Shown: positions 16,798-24,505 of the stretch, one piece after another | Layout: the number at the start of each line of letters is the position of its first letter | Numbering within the stretch: the stretch's first letter is position 1 | Assembly (NCBI GenBank): GCA_036941025.1 | Contig: JAYMNP010000001.1 | Location: 3,308,501 to 3,372,500 of the forward strand | Origin: Lachnospiraceae bacterium JLR.KK002 | GTDB taxonomy: Bacteria; Bacillota; Clostridia; Lachnospirales; Lachnospiraceae | Direction of reading: 5' to 3' | Length of the DNA: 64,000 nt | The notes under the pieces: generated by a model | Told to the model about the DNA's origin: nothing | Seen by the model: the letters and a program-made list of their open reading frames with translations, nothing else | The model's database searches: none | Program-made: the position numbers and the translations under genes

Positions 16798-17011
16798 AAG
16801 TTCCTCCTGACAATAATCTATTCATTTCCCATTTGTCCTACATATAATAACTGTAAAGTCCTCTAAATTAACTTCAACTATATATACTGGCTTTATTATA
16901 CAGTATCAACTCGATAAATGGAATATACTTTCATAAGACCTGTCAGATAAGAATAATTCGTGAAAAAAGAGAGTTCTCTCTAAAATCACAAAAAGCATCT
17001 GCTTTCCACTC

Positions 17012-17371
17012 CTAAATGTCGCATAATGCAATGAAATATCTCTTTTTCTCCAATATTTCCTCCTGTCTGTCTTTGGAAAGCGTCTGGAATATCTCGTCAT
17101 AGTCAAGCTCCGCAAGCGGCGTACCCAGAACAGGCGTTAAGACTTCATGTTCATACCATATCCGCCAGAGTTCCTCAAACAGCTCCAGACAATCCGAAAA
17201 TGCCATTGCCGAATCAAAGCCCTCGCCCTCACTGAACCATTGCAGACGGACAAAGCCAAATCTCCCGGCATCCGCCACCATCACATCGGTCAGCTCATAC
17301 AGTTCCGCAAACGCATCCGCCACTTTCCGGCATTTTGCCCGCTGTTCTTCCGTAATATATATTTCTGCCAT
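17012..17371 (-). CDS. Conserved ICE hypothetical protein
   Basis: Protein of 119 residues, function unknown. It starts MAEIYITEEQRAKCRKVADA and is acidic, with a DCLELFEELWRIWYEHEVL helix and an ELDYDEIFQTLSKDRQEEI tail. The start at 17371 follows AGGAGG; the in-frame codons upstream pass through copy 3 of the repeated stem-loop. It lies 20 bp downstream of that stem-loop and 42 bp after the preceding gene, in the repA-to-pcfB interval of the ICE. Nothing indicates an enzyme or membrane protein. Confidence 0.7.
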   Translation of the reverse strand: MAEIYITEEQRAKCRKVADAFAELYELTDVMVADAGRFGFVRLQWFSEGEGFDSAMAFSDCLELFEELWRIWYEHEVLTPVLGTPLAELDYDEIFQTLSKDRQEEILEKKRYFIALCDI

Positions 17372-17390
17372 AGCGCATCCTCCTGATCCA

Positions 17391-17413
17391 CTTCTGGACA
17401 AAAAGTCCAAAAG
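17391..17413 (-). repeat. ICE leader stem-loop, copy 3
   Basis: Third identical CTTTTGGAC-TTTTT-GTCCAGAAG stem-loop. It starts at the base after the TAA stop of the gene at 17414-18076 and ends 19 bp before the next gene's start. Confidence 0.8.
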
Positions 17414-18076
17414 TTATTTATTCTCTTTTAAACAGTAAATCGTGCAGAGGTCAGCATATAATACGCCCTCCCCGCATTTTATCGTGTCAAACAAAAGGCA
17501 CTGGAACAGCACGTCACGCACACCCTCAAGGCTTGCAATCCCCTGTTCTTTTTCTGAAAAGCCTGTGCCGGGAATACCCACATCCGCCGATGCCGCCCGC
17601 CTTGCGGAGATACAGTGCGTGTAAAGTCCGAGTATATATTTATCCGACATAGGGAAAGCAAATGTTTCCTGCCCGTCATATGTTACCCTGTATTTATCCT
17701 GTTCCCCTTCCGGCAGTCCAAAGAAGCACTGCACTGTTTCCAGATAAGTATGCCCATCAAAATCCGGCTTTATTTTCTTTCCGTACCTGCGGATTGTGGA
17801 AAAGAGGGTATTCCGGTCAATAAAGGATCGGGTACGCTTAAAAGCTGGTTTCCTGCCTTTTAAGTCCATGTAAACATTATTCCCTGTCCCTTTCCCGGCA
17901 AACCTGCCATAATCGCCAATCCGCAGCAGATAGGACAGCACCTCCAGCAGCTTTTCCCTTGACGCAATCTCCTGATAAGGGGAACTGCCAAATTCTATCC
18001 TCACAAACCTTAACGGGCAGCTCCCCTTTGCAATCTCCCGTTCCATTACCCGGTCAATATCCCTCATGGATTCCAT
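17414..18076 (-). CDS. Conserved ICE hypothetical protein
   Basis: Protein of 220 residues, function unknown, rich in basic residues near the N-terminus. Recognisable stretches are EIASREKLLEVLSYLLRIGDYG, GKGTGNNVYMDLKGRKPAF and TYLETVQCFFGLPEGEQ. No transmembrane segment. It starts at the base next to the end of repA and therefore belongs to the same transcription unit. Its stop codon touches copy 3 of the repeated stem-loop. I know similar proteins only as uncharacterised genes next to the replication initiator of Tn1549-like elements. Confidence 0.7.
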   Translation of the reverse strand: MESMRDIDRVMEREIAKGSCPLRFVRIEFGSSPYQEIASREKLLEVLSYLLRIGDYGRFAGKGTGNNVYMDLKGRKPAFKRTRSFIDRNTLFSTIRRYGKKIKPDFDGHTYLETVQCFFGLPEGEQDKYRVTYDGQETFAFPMSDKYILGLYTHCISARRAASADVGIPGTGFSEKEQGIASLEGVRDVLFQCLLFDTIKCGEGVLYADLCTIYCLKENK

Positions 18077-19192
18077 TTATCCATCTCCTTCCACTTTGGG
18101 CTGGAACATCCCTTTTTCTTCCCAACCGCCGCCATACATATCATGCTGCACCAACTGCTGGTAATAGTGGTTCATGGTGTTAGGCGCATTGTAGAGGGCA
18201 GTCACCATGTACGCCCTGATGTTGGCTATCTTGGTTGTGGTTTCCCTCATGCACCCGATAACATACTCCAAATGGGAGCTGTTCAGCTTCAGGAACTTTG
18301 ATTTTACAAGCTCATAAGGGTAATCTTCCCCGTTGACCTTTACCGTCTTACGCTTCACGCACACAATCTCGCAGATAACCTCATACAGTTCCTCATACAG
18401 CCCCTTATCCTGCCAGTCCCCATATTTCATGTGATGCTCGTATTCAATATTGTCACGAATAATTTCCATGTAGGCAGTGGCATTATCCATCACATCAATC
18501 ATACCATTATCCGGCTTGCCCGGTTCCTGTTTTTCTGTTTCCCTATCCGATTGATTGATAGGATTGGTATAACTCAGATCAGTATAATTAGTATTGTTAT
18601 AATTAGGGTTCGATTTTTGAACTTCCAGAGGTTCGTTTTCTGAACTTCCAGAAGTCTGCTTTTTGAAACTCTTGAAGTCTGTTTTTTGAACTTCCAGAAG
18701 TTCAATTTCTGAACTTCTGGAATCCTGATTCTTGTACTTCTTGAAGTTCAGTTTTTGAACTTCTGTGGAAACATCAGTGCCTGCGGGTTCTGCCGCTGTG
18801 CCTTCCCCACCTGCGGGCGGCTCTGAAAGGACGAAGTTCTTGACATATATGATGTCCGGCTTTCCCAATCCCTGCCTTTTCTTCTCAATCAGACCAATCC
18901 CTTTTTTGCTGTCAAGCTCCGCAAGCACCTTTGCACAGGTGGCTCTGGCGCACCCCAAATCTTCCATGATGTTCTCAACCGTATAATGGATATACGCCCT
19001 GTTCTCATCATCAAACCAGCCGTTTTTCATGGATAATGCCATCCTGTCAAGCATCAGACCGTAAAGGAGTTTCGCATCACTGGATAAGCCTTTGAAACGC
19101 CTGTCTTTTATCAGCAGCCTCGGCACTCTGTAAAAGGAAAACTGTTCCGCTTCCGCACCGTAATAGTAATCGAATTTCAAACCGCTATCCAT
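18077..19192 (-). CDS. repA: RepA_N-type replication initiator
   Basis: Replication initiator protein A of 371 residues. The N-terminal RepA_N winged-helix region is at about 12-110 (FSFYRVPRLLIKDRRFKGLS, then SDAKLLYGLMLDRMALS). It is followed by a low-complexity linker with a 23-residue repeat (LEVQKTDFKSFKKQTSGS type) and a C-terminal domain (YMEIIRDNIEYEHHMKYGDW..., about 240-355) of the DUF6017 kind. The linker is encoded by seven 23-bp DNA iterons, as expected of RepA_N replicons whose origin lies inside the gene. It would allow replication of the excised circle. Start 19192 follows AGGAAGGAGG; ATG 19228 overlaps parB and has no such site. parA and parB lie immediately upstream. Confidence 0.88.
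   Translation of the reverse strand: MDSGLKFDYYYGAEAEQFSFYRVPRLLIKDRRFKGLSSDAKLLYGLMLDRMALSMKNGWFDDENRAYIHYTVENIMEDLGCARATCAKVLAELDSKKGIGLIEKKRQGLGKPDIIYVKNFVLSEPPAGGEGTAAEPAGTDVSTEVQKLNFKKYKNQDSRSSEIELLEVQKTDFKSFKKQTSGSSENEPLEVQKSNPNYNNTNYTDLSYTNPINQSDRETEKQEPGKPDNGMIDVMDNATAYMEIIRDNIEYEHHMKYGDWQDKGLYEELYEVICEIVCVKRKTVKVNGEDYPYELVKSKFLKLNSSHLEYVIGCMRETTTKIANIRAYMVTALYNAPNTMNHYYQQLVQHDMYGGGWEEKGMFQPKVEGDG
18614..18774. repeat. Seven tandem 23-bp iterons inside repA (candidate oriV)
   Basis: The TGAAC core (with single variants) recurs at 18618, 18641, 18664, 18687, 18710, 18733 and 18756, a strict 23-bp period. Consensus on the plus strand begins TTTYTGAACTTCCAGAAG. The period is not a multiple of three, so the protein repeat only recurs every 69 bp. 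Iterons inside the rep gene are typical of RepA_N origins. Confidence 0.85.
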
Positions 19193-19209
19193 TCTGCCCG
19201 ACCTCCTTC

Positions 19210-20100
19210 CTATTGTCTTTTCTTCCATTCATCCAATAGCTGAATGATGATGCCCTCTATTTCCTCACTGCTGCAGTCCTCCGCAAAATATTCGCTGATT
19301 TTATCCGCTTTCAGTGTCACTTTCCGTTCCTTCGGCTTTTCCTCCGTCAGTATCAGGCGCACCATTGCAAGGGTAAGTTCCCCTGTCTTGCCGTATTCCT
19401 TGATTTTTGCCGACTGCACCATGCTGACGTTACAGCCTTTTTCCTCTATAACCTCCTGTACCCACTGCTGCGCTTCCTCCACCAGAAAGGAAATATCCAC
19501 GCCCTGTGAGAATCCGAGCTTTTTATTATCTACCATGACAAGGAGTTCATCAGACAGGCGGGAGAGCCAGATATACCGCTGAACCTTTTTTGCGTTCTCC
19601 CCGGCGGCTTCCCCCACTTCATCAAGGGTGTTCTTCCCTGACTTCTTCCCCTGATGCTTCATGGCTTCATATTTCATCTTATAGGCTCTCGCCTTTTCGC
19701 TTGGCAAGATGTCCTCCCGCTGGATATTGGAATCCACCATGATAATTGTAGCTTCATCATCGGTGTAATTGCGGACAATCACAGGCATTTCCGTCTTTCC
19801 GGCAAGTTCCGAGCCACGTTTGCGGCGGTGTCCGGCTATGATTTCATAGCCGCCGCCCGCCCTCGGTCTTGCAATCCCCGGCACAAGCACCCCGTACTGT
19901 CGGATACTCTCGGTTGTTTCCTCCATCTTCTCATCATCTTCCACCCGGAACGGGTGGTCTTTGAATGTATAAAGTTCTGCCAGCGGCGCATTGACAATCT
20001 GCTCCGCCCCGTTTCCCTGTGCGGCACTCCCGCCGAATAAATCATCAAATTTTTCCAGCGTAATCTTTGCTGCGCTCCCCGATTTTGCGTTACTGCCCAT
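19210..20100 (-). CDS. parB: ParB-family partition protein
   Basis: Centromere-binding partition protein of 296 residues. The ParB N-terminal nuclease/CTPase-like domain contains GYEIIAGHRRKRGSELAGK (the GxxRxxA-type box) at about 83-101, preceded by the FRVEDDEKMEETTESIRQYG segment. The helix-turn-helix region begins near SEKARAYKMKYEAMK, and the tail is the dimerisation region. With ParA it would stabilise the circular form of the ICE. The start at 20100 follows GGAGG; it overlaps the end of parA by 11 bp. Its stop lies 17 bp before repA. Confidence 0.9.
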   Translation of the reverse strand: MGSNAKSGSAAKITLEKFDDLFGGSAAQGNGAEQIVNAPLAELYTFKDHPFRVEDDEKMEETTESIRQYGVLVPGIARPRAGGGYEIIAGHRRKRGSELAGKTEMPVIVRNYTDDEATIIMVDSNIQREDILPSEKARAYKMKYEAMKHQGKKSGKNTLDEVGEAAGENAKKVQRYIWLSRLSDELLVMVDNKKLGFSQGVDISFLVEEAQQWVQEVIEEKGCNVSMVQSAKIKEYGKTGELTLAMVRLILTEEKPKERKVTLKADKISEYFAEDCSSEEIEGIIIQLLDEWKKRQ

Positions 20101-20875
20101 CCGCAAGCACCTCCTTTGTCAGAGAATCATAGGCTGACGCCACTTTTCCCTTTGGATCATGCTTATAAATGCTGATGCCCTCCGCTGAAATTTCCGCCGC
20201 CCGGACAGAAATGGGAATAACATTGGCAAATATCCTCACCCGGCTTCCATAGGCTTCCTTCAGCATGGAGCTGATGTCCTTTGCGTAATTCGTCCGGCTG
20301 TCCACCATTGTAAGCAGAATCCCCTCAATCTCCAGTTTCGGGTTAATCTGCCGCTTTACCTTACCGACCGTCTTAATAAGCTGCTGCAAGCCTTTGACGG
20401 GCAGATATGCCGCCTGTACGGGTATCAAGATGCTGTCGGCGCTGGCAAAGGCATTTATGGTAATCATGCCGAGGGAAGGCATACAGTCAATCAAGATATA
20501 ATCGTAGCTCTCCTTCACAATCTCTATGTATGACCGGAGTACTGTTTCCCGGCTCATCACATTCACAAGGGAAACTTCCAGACCGGAAAGCTCGATGTTC
20601 CCCGGCATTAAGTCTATCCCTTCCTCATGGTGGAGAATGCCTTCTCCCGGCTCTACTTCCTCGTCATTGATTAAGTTCCCCATAATGGTTGCAAGCGTGA
20701 CTTCCAGACTGTCCGGCTCTGTAAAGCCTAAACTTGCGGTCAGACTGCCCTGTGCGTCCGCATCAATCAGAAGCACCTTCTTACCCTGTTTTGCCAGCCC
20801 GATGCCTAAGTTGCTTGTGGTGGTGGTCTTGCCGACTCCGCCTTTCTGGTTTGCGATTGCGATTATTTTACACAT
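20090..20875 (-). CDS. parA: ParA-family partition ATPase
   Basis: Walker-type ATPase of 261 residues. The deviant Walker A motif is AIANQKGGVGKTTTTSNLG at 7-25, Walker A' is KKVLLIDADAQGSLTASLG and Walker B is YDYILIDCMPSLGMITINA. These are the hallmarks of chromosomal-type ParA/Soj. It segregates the element together with ParB, whose gene it overlaps. It is the third gene from the lysS end of the ICE, behind two small genes. Length is typical of the family. Confidence 0.95.
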   Translation of the reverse strand: MCKIIAIANQKGGVGKTTTTSNLGIGLAKQGKKVLLIDADAQGSLTASLGFTEPDSLEVTLATIMGNLINDEEVEPGEGILHHEEGIDLMPGNIELSGLEVSLVNVMSRETVLRSYIEIVKESYDYILIDCMPSLGMITINAFASADSILIPVQAAYLPVKGLQQLIKTVGKVKRQINPKLEIEGILLTMVDSRTNYAKDISSMLKEAYGSRVRIFANVIPISVRAAEISAEGISIYKHDPKGKVASAYDSLTKEVLADGQ

Positions 20876-20894
20876 GATAATTCTCCTTTGCTTT

Positions 20895-21074
20895 CTACTG
20901 GTTTTCTTTTACGTTGCTTTTCCTGACTTCCACATAAGTCCTGTAATATTTCTTTGTCCCTTTGTTTGGGAACATATCGGAAAACTCCGTCACTTCGATT
21001 TTCGGGTTCCTCTGTAAAATCTTCCCGAACCACTTAATATCGTTCTTCGTTCCCATAAGCCTGACTTTTAACAT
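20895..21074 (-). CDS. DUF3970-like small ICE protein
   Basis: Protein of 59 residues starting MLKVRLMGTKNDIKWFGKIL, followed by EVTEFSDMFPNKGTKKYYRTYVEV. This matches the small DUF3970 family seen at the parA end of Tn1549-like elements; function unknown. The start at 21074 follows GGAGGACGGGATTG and overlaps the upstream gene's TGA by one base (TGATG). parA begins 19 bp downstream. Confidence 0.75.
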   Translation of the reverse strand: MLKVRLMGTKNDIKWFGKILQRNPKIEVTEFSDMFPNKGTKKYYRTYVEVRKSNVKENQ

Positions 21075-21535
21075 CAATCCCGTCCTCCGAACATGGCGTA
21101 CAGATCATGGTTATACGTTGCGTATTCCGGATAGCGTATCTGTATCGCCTGCCAAAAATAGGGCGCATAGGCACAGCAGAACAGTTCTTCCACTGTGTAC
21201 CGTCTGCACTCGTCCACCTGTTCCTCCGCATCATCATAATCAAGGACACTCGGCGTACCGTTGCAGTAAAGGTTATACGCCATCCTGACTACTTTCACGC
21301 TCCCGCTGGTCTGCCAGCCTTCATGCAGGCACTCCGTTTTTACACAGCCTGTCTTAAAATCATAGATACTGTAAATGTTCCTTCTTGTGTCATCACTGAT
21401 ACCAAGACAATATACAAGCGCTTTGTGGTATACGTCCTGATACCTGACCTCTTTCAATTTTTCGTAGTAGAATTTTTCATGTGCATCGCTGATAAAAATA
21501 ATCGCTTTCTCTGCTCCTAACGCTGTACTACTCAT
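21074..21535 (-). CDS. DUF6075-like ICE protein
   Basis: Protein of 153 residues with the pattern ISDAHEKFYYEKLKEV, YHKALVYCLGISDDTRRNIYSIYDF, HEGWQTSGSVKVVRMAYNLY and APYFWQAIQIRYPEYA, which I recognise as the DUF6075 family of clostridial ICEs; function unknown. The start at 21535 is chosen because GGAGG at 21548-21544 is correctly spaced; the earlier ATG 21550 is part of that site. It is the outermost gene of the ICE at the lysS side, first in the operon that continues with DUF3970, parA, parB and repA. Confidence 0.75.
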   Translation of the reverse strand: MSSTALGAEKAIIFISDAHEKFYYEKLKEVRYQDVYHKALVYCLGISDDTRRNIYSIYDFKTGCVKTECLHEGWQTSGSVKVVRMAYNLYCNGTPSVLDYDDAEEQVDECRRYTVEELFCCAYAPYFWQAIQIRYPEYATYNHDLYAMFGGRD

Positions 21536-21578
21536 GTTCATTTCCTCCATTTCCTATTTTGTTTTTTGACCATAACAA

Positions 21579-21619
21579 AAGGACACTTCCCTAAAATTTT
21601 CTTTTAGAAAAATGTCCTT
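21579..21619 (-). terminator. Two-part hairpin near the ICE end
   Basis: AAGGACA ... TGTCCTT (7 bp) encloses an inner CTAAAA-GAAAA-TTTTAG hairpin (minus-strand reading) and is followed by TTTTGTT. It could end transcripts coming from lysS or act as a regulatory palindrome upstream of the ICE operon. Confidence 0.5.
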
Positions 21620-21689
21620 ATCGTACAAAATATTGAATTGGATTTATGAGTACAACTATTCATTAACGCTTATTATTCTTCATTATGCG

Positions 21690-21749
21690 TTGTAAAATTG
21701 TTGTAAATTTGTTGTAGTTTACAAGTCCAAGTACCGCAAACCCTTGATT
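21690..21749. other. Candidate ICE end/attachment site next to lysS
   Basis: Three TTGT(A)-type direct repeats (TTGTAAAAT, TTGTAAATT, TTGTAG) at about 21690-21718, then TTTACAAGTCCAAG, followed by CAAACCCTTGATTTTAC, which runs into the lysS stop codon. Evenly spaced arm-like repeats beside a gene's 3' end are typical of a tyrosine-integrase attachment region. The matching far end is outside the window. Confidence 0.45.
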
Positions 21750-23249
21750 TTACTGGTCTTTTCCGCCAAGCGTTTTCATTGTGGGGAACAGCAGCACATC
21801 CCGAATCGCCGGCGAATTGGTCATCATCATCACCATCCGGTCAATCCCGAAACCAATTCCGCCTGTAGGCGGCATTCCGATATTCAGCGCATTCAGGAAA
21901 TCCTCATCGGTATGGTTGGCTTCCGCGTCTCCGGCAGCCAGCAAAGCCTCCTGGGCTTCAAAACGCTCCTGCTGGTCAACGGGGTCGTTCAGCTCGGAAT
22001 AGGCATTGGCCATTTCCCATCCGTTCATGTAGAACTCGAAGCGCTCCACATACTCCGGATTCTCCGGTTTCTTCTTGGTCAGCGGAGAAATCTCAATGGG
22101 ATGATCCATCACAAAAGTGGGCTGAATCAGATGAGGCTCCGCGTATTCCTCGAAAAACAGATTCAGAATATCGCCCTTTTTATGTCTGTCCTCATATTCA
22201 ACGTGATGTTCATCTGCCAGCTTTCTGGCTTCTTCTGTGGTATGAATTTCATTAAAATCCACATTGGCATATTTCTTCACCGCATCCACCATGGTAATAC
22301 GCTCAAAAGGCTTTGACAAATCCATCTCATGTTCACCGTATGTGAGAATTTCTGAGCCTGTCACCTCTTTTGCCACATAGCGGTAAAGGTTTTCTGTTAA
22401 ATCCATCATGCCATGATAGTCGGTGTATGCCTGATACAGCTCCATTAAGGTAAATTCCGGGTTATGGCGGGTATCCAGACCTTCGTTGCGGAACACACGT
22501 CCAATCTCATATACGCGCTCCATACCGCCTACAATCAGCCTCTTCAAATAAAGTTCCAGAGAAATGCGCAGCTTCAAATCCTCGTTTAAAGCATTAAAGT
22601 GAGTCTCGAAAGGCCTTGCGGCAGCGCCGCCCGCATTGCTTACCAGCATGGGGGTCTCCACCTCCATAAAGCCCTGGCTGTCCAGGTATTTCCGGATACT
22701 GCTCAGGACTTTGGAACGTTTTACAAAGGTATCCTTTACCTCACTGTTCATAATCAAATCCACATACCGCTGACGGTAGCGAATATCCGTATCAGTCAGG
22801 CCGTGGAATTTCTCCGGCAGAATCTGAAGGCTTTTGGAAAGAAGGGTCACTTCCTGGGCATGAACAGAAATTTCTCCGGTTTTGGTTTTAAACACCTCGC
22901 CCTTAATGCCCAGAATATCCCCCACGTCATATTTTTTGAAATCTTTATAGCTGTCCTCACCGATGCTGTCTCTGGCAACATAGGCCTGAATATTTCCCTG
23001 CAAATCCTGCACATTGCAGAAAGAAGCCTTTCCCATAACACGTTTGAACATCATTCTGCCCGCTACGCTTACGGTCTGCCCTTCCATGGAATCAAAATTA
23101 TCTTTGATTTCCATGCTGTGGCTGGTAACGTCATATTTTGTTATCTGAAAGGGATCTTTTCCATTATCCTGCAAATCCTTTAATTTATCGTGGCGGACCT
23201 TTAACAGCTGATTCAAATCCTGTTCCGCCGGCTGATTGTGCTGCGCCAT
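21750..23249 (-). CDS. lysS: Lysyl-tRNA synthetase, class II
   Basis: Charges tRNA-Lys with lysine. 499 residues. The N-terminal OB-fold anticodon-binding domain lies at about 50-160 (VSVAGRMMFKRVMGKASFCN). The class II core follows, with motif 2 (VFRNEGLDTRHNPEFTLMEL) and motif 3 (GIGFGIDRMVMMMTNS). The start at 23249 is 9 bases after GGAGG; the in-frame ATG at 23264 is part of that site. It follows greA by 30 bp and is presumably co-transcribed. The ICE ends directly after its stop codon. Confidence 0.97.
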   Translation of the reverse strand: MAQHNQPAEQDLNQLLKVRHDKLKDLQDNGKDPFQITKYDVTSHSMEIKDNFDSMEGQTVSVAGRMMFKRVMGKASFCNVQDLQGNIQAYVARDSIGEDSYKDFKKYDVGDILGIKGEVFKTKTGEISVHAQEVTLLSKSLQILPEKFHGLTDTDIRYRQRYVDLIMNSEVKDTFVKRSKVLSSIRKYLDSQGFMEVETPMLVSNAGGAAARPFETHFNALNEDLKLRISLELYLKRLIVGGMERVYEIGRVFRNEGLDTRHNPEFTLMELYQAYTDYHGMMDLTENLYRYVAKEVTGSEILTYGEHEMDLSKPFERITMVDAVKKYANVDFNEIHTTEEARKLADEHHVEYEDRHKKGDILNLFFEEYAEPHLIQPTFVMDHPIEISPLTKKKPENPEYVERFEFYMNGWEMANAYSELNDPVDQQERFEAQEALLAAGDAEANHTDEDFLNALNIGMPPTGGIGFGIDRMVMMMTNSPAIRDVLLFPTMKTLGGKDQ

Positions 23250-23279
23250 TTTCTCTTCCTCCATTCCGGTACTTTGCTT

Positions 23280-23759
23280 CTAATTGGAGCGCTGGATTTC
23301 CAGTACCTTATACTCCAGGACGCCTGCCTGGGTTTCTATGCTGACCGTATCGCCCACCTTAGCCCCGATTAAGGCTTTACCTACCGGAGATTCATTGGAA
23401 ATCTTGCCCTGCAGGCTGTTGGCTTCCGTGGAGCCTACGATTTTATATTCCAGTTCTTCCTCATATTCACAGTCGAAAATCTTCACGCAGCAGCCCACAT
23501 TAATCTTGTCCAGATCCACTTCATCTTCAACCACGACTTCCGCGTTCTTTAAAATCTTTTCGATTTCCTCGATTCTGGCCTCTATATCGCGCTGTTCATC
23601 CTTTGCAGCGTCATATTCCGCATTTTCAGAAAGATCTCCCTGCTCTCTTGCCTCTTTGATTTTCTGGGCAACTTCCTTTCGTTTTACCACTTTCAGTTCG
23701 TGCAGCTCTGTTTCCAGCTTCTGCAGCCCTTCGTAAGTCAGTAAATTTTTCTTTTCCAT
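23280..23759 (-). CDS. greA: Transcription elongation factor GreA
   Basis: Rescues backtracked RNA polymerase by stimulating transcript cleavage. 159 residues, the usual length. The N-terminal coiled coil (LTYEGLQKLETELHELKVVK, then EAREQGDLSENAEYDAAKDEQ with the tip acidic residues D and E) is intact, and the C-terminal FKBP-like domain ends EYKVLEIQRSN. It is followed by lysS, a pairing common in Clostridia. Start at 23759 preceded by GGAAGGTG. Confidence 0.96.
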   Translation of the reverse strand: MEKKNLLTYEGLQKLETELHELKVVKRKEVAQKIKEAREQGDLSENAEYDAAKDEQRDIEARIEEIEKILKNAEVVVEDEVDLDKINVGCCVKIFDCEYEEELEYKIVGSTEANSLQGKISNESPVGKALIGAKVGDTVSIETQAGVLEYKVLEIQRSN

Positions 23760-23823
23760 AACACAACACCTTCCTAAAGTTTATTTATCTTCATACAAAC
23801 ATGTTTCTGATTTTTCTGTCCTC

Positions 23824-24423
23824 TTATCTGTACTGTCTGCCGGAATACTTATCTTTAACAATTACCGTATTATACCCGACAGGTATGGAAATGTCAAGAT
23901 TCTCCATGATTTTGACCCTGCTCCAGGGCCTTTTATACACGGGAATATAAAGGATATTTTCCTGCATATAGCGATGATGGCAGCAACCTTTTTTCTCCAT
24001 ATCCAGAATCACATTTACCCCTGTCATGGAAATTTCCTGCCTGTCCTCAAGCTGAACCACCAGTCCCGTATCCTCATACATTCTTTCAATATATGCCTGA
24101 AAATATGCAGGCCGGTCCGTGGCAATTTTCAGAAAATTCAGTCCCTGGGAAATCTGTTCCAGCACCTGTTCCACATCATCCTCATCCAGCATGGACTCCG
24201 GAGGCGTGTCCGTATCCAGAAGCAGCGGAGAAAATATCCGGTAATCCAGACCATACATTTCCAGCACCTGTTCCAGAATCATACGCAGTCCCGGCAGAAA
24301 AGGATTTCCTTCCGGCAGTAATTCCTCCGGCTCTGTTTCTTCCTTCTGATTTCTTATGCATTTCCCAAAGAAATCCCTGATTCGGCTTCTCAGAGATTTC
24401 CTTTCCCGTATGTCTTTTTTTAT
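23824..24423 (-). CDS. Hypothetical protein with possible ATA start codon
   Basis: Conserved-looking hypothetical protein, about 199 residues if it starts at ATA 24423. There GGGAGG lies seven bases upstream and the frame opens after a stop codon a few codons earlier. The only in-frame ATG (24282) has no ribosome-binding site and would discard a plausible basic N-terminus (KKDIRERKSLRSRIRDFFGK). The body contains ILEQVLEMYGLDYRIFSPLL and a C-terminal beta-rich segment VNVILDMEKKGCCHHRYM...IPVGYNTVIVKDKYSG. No family recognised. It lies between dusB and greA on the same strand. Confidence 0.55.
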   Translation of the reverse strand: MKKDIRERKSLRSRIRDFFGKCIRNQKEETEPEELLPEGNPFLPGLRMILEQVLEMYGLDYRIFSPLLLDTDTPPESMLDEDDVEQVLEQISQGLNFLKIATDRPAYFQAYIERMYEDTGLVVQLEDRQEISMTGVNVILDMEKKGCCHHRYMQENILYIPVYKRPWSRVKIMENLDISIPVGYNTVIVKDKYSGRQYR

Positions 24424-24505
24424 GGCTGTCCCTCCCGGAATCTCTTACAGTTTCTTTAATATATGACTGTCCGGTCCCGCATATACCTGAAATGATTTTA
24501 ATTGC

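Noticed and set aside
18614..18774. Regular 23-bp repeats considered as a CRISPR array
   Set aside because: There are no spacers; units are contiguous and lie inside the repA coding frame.
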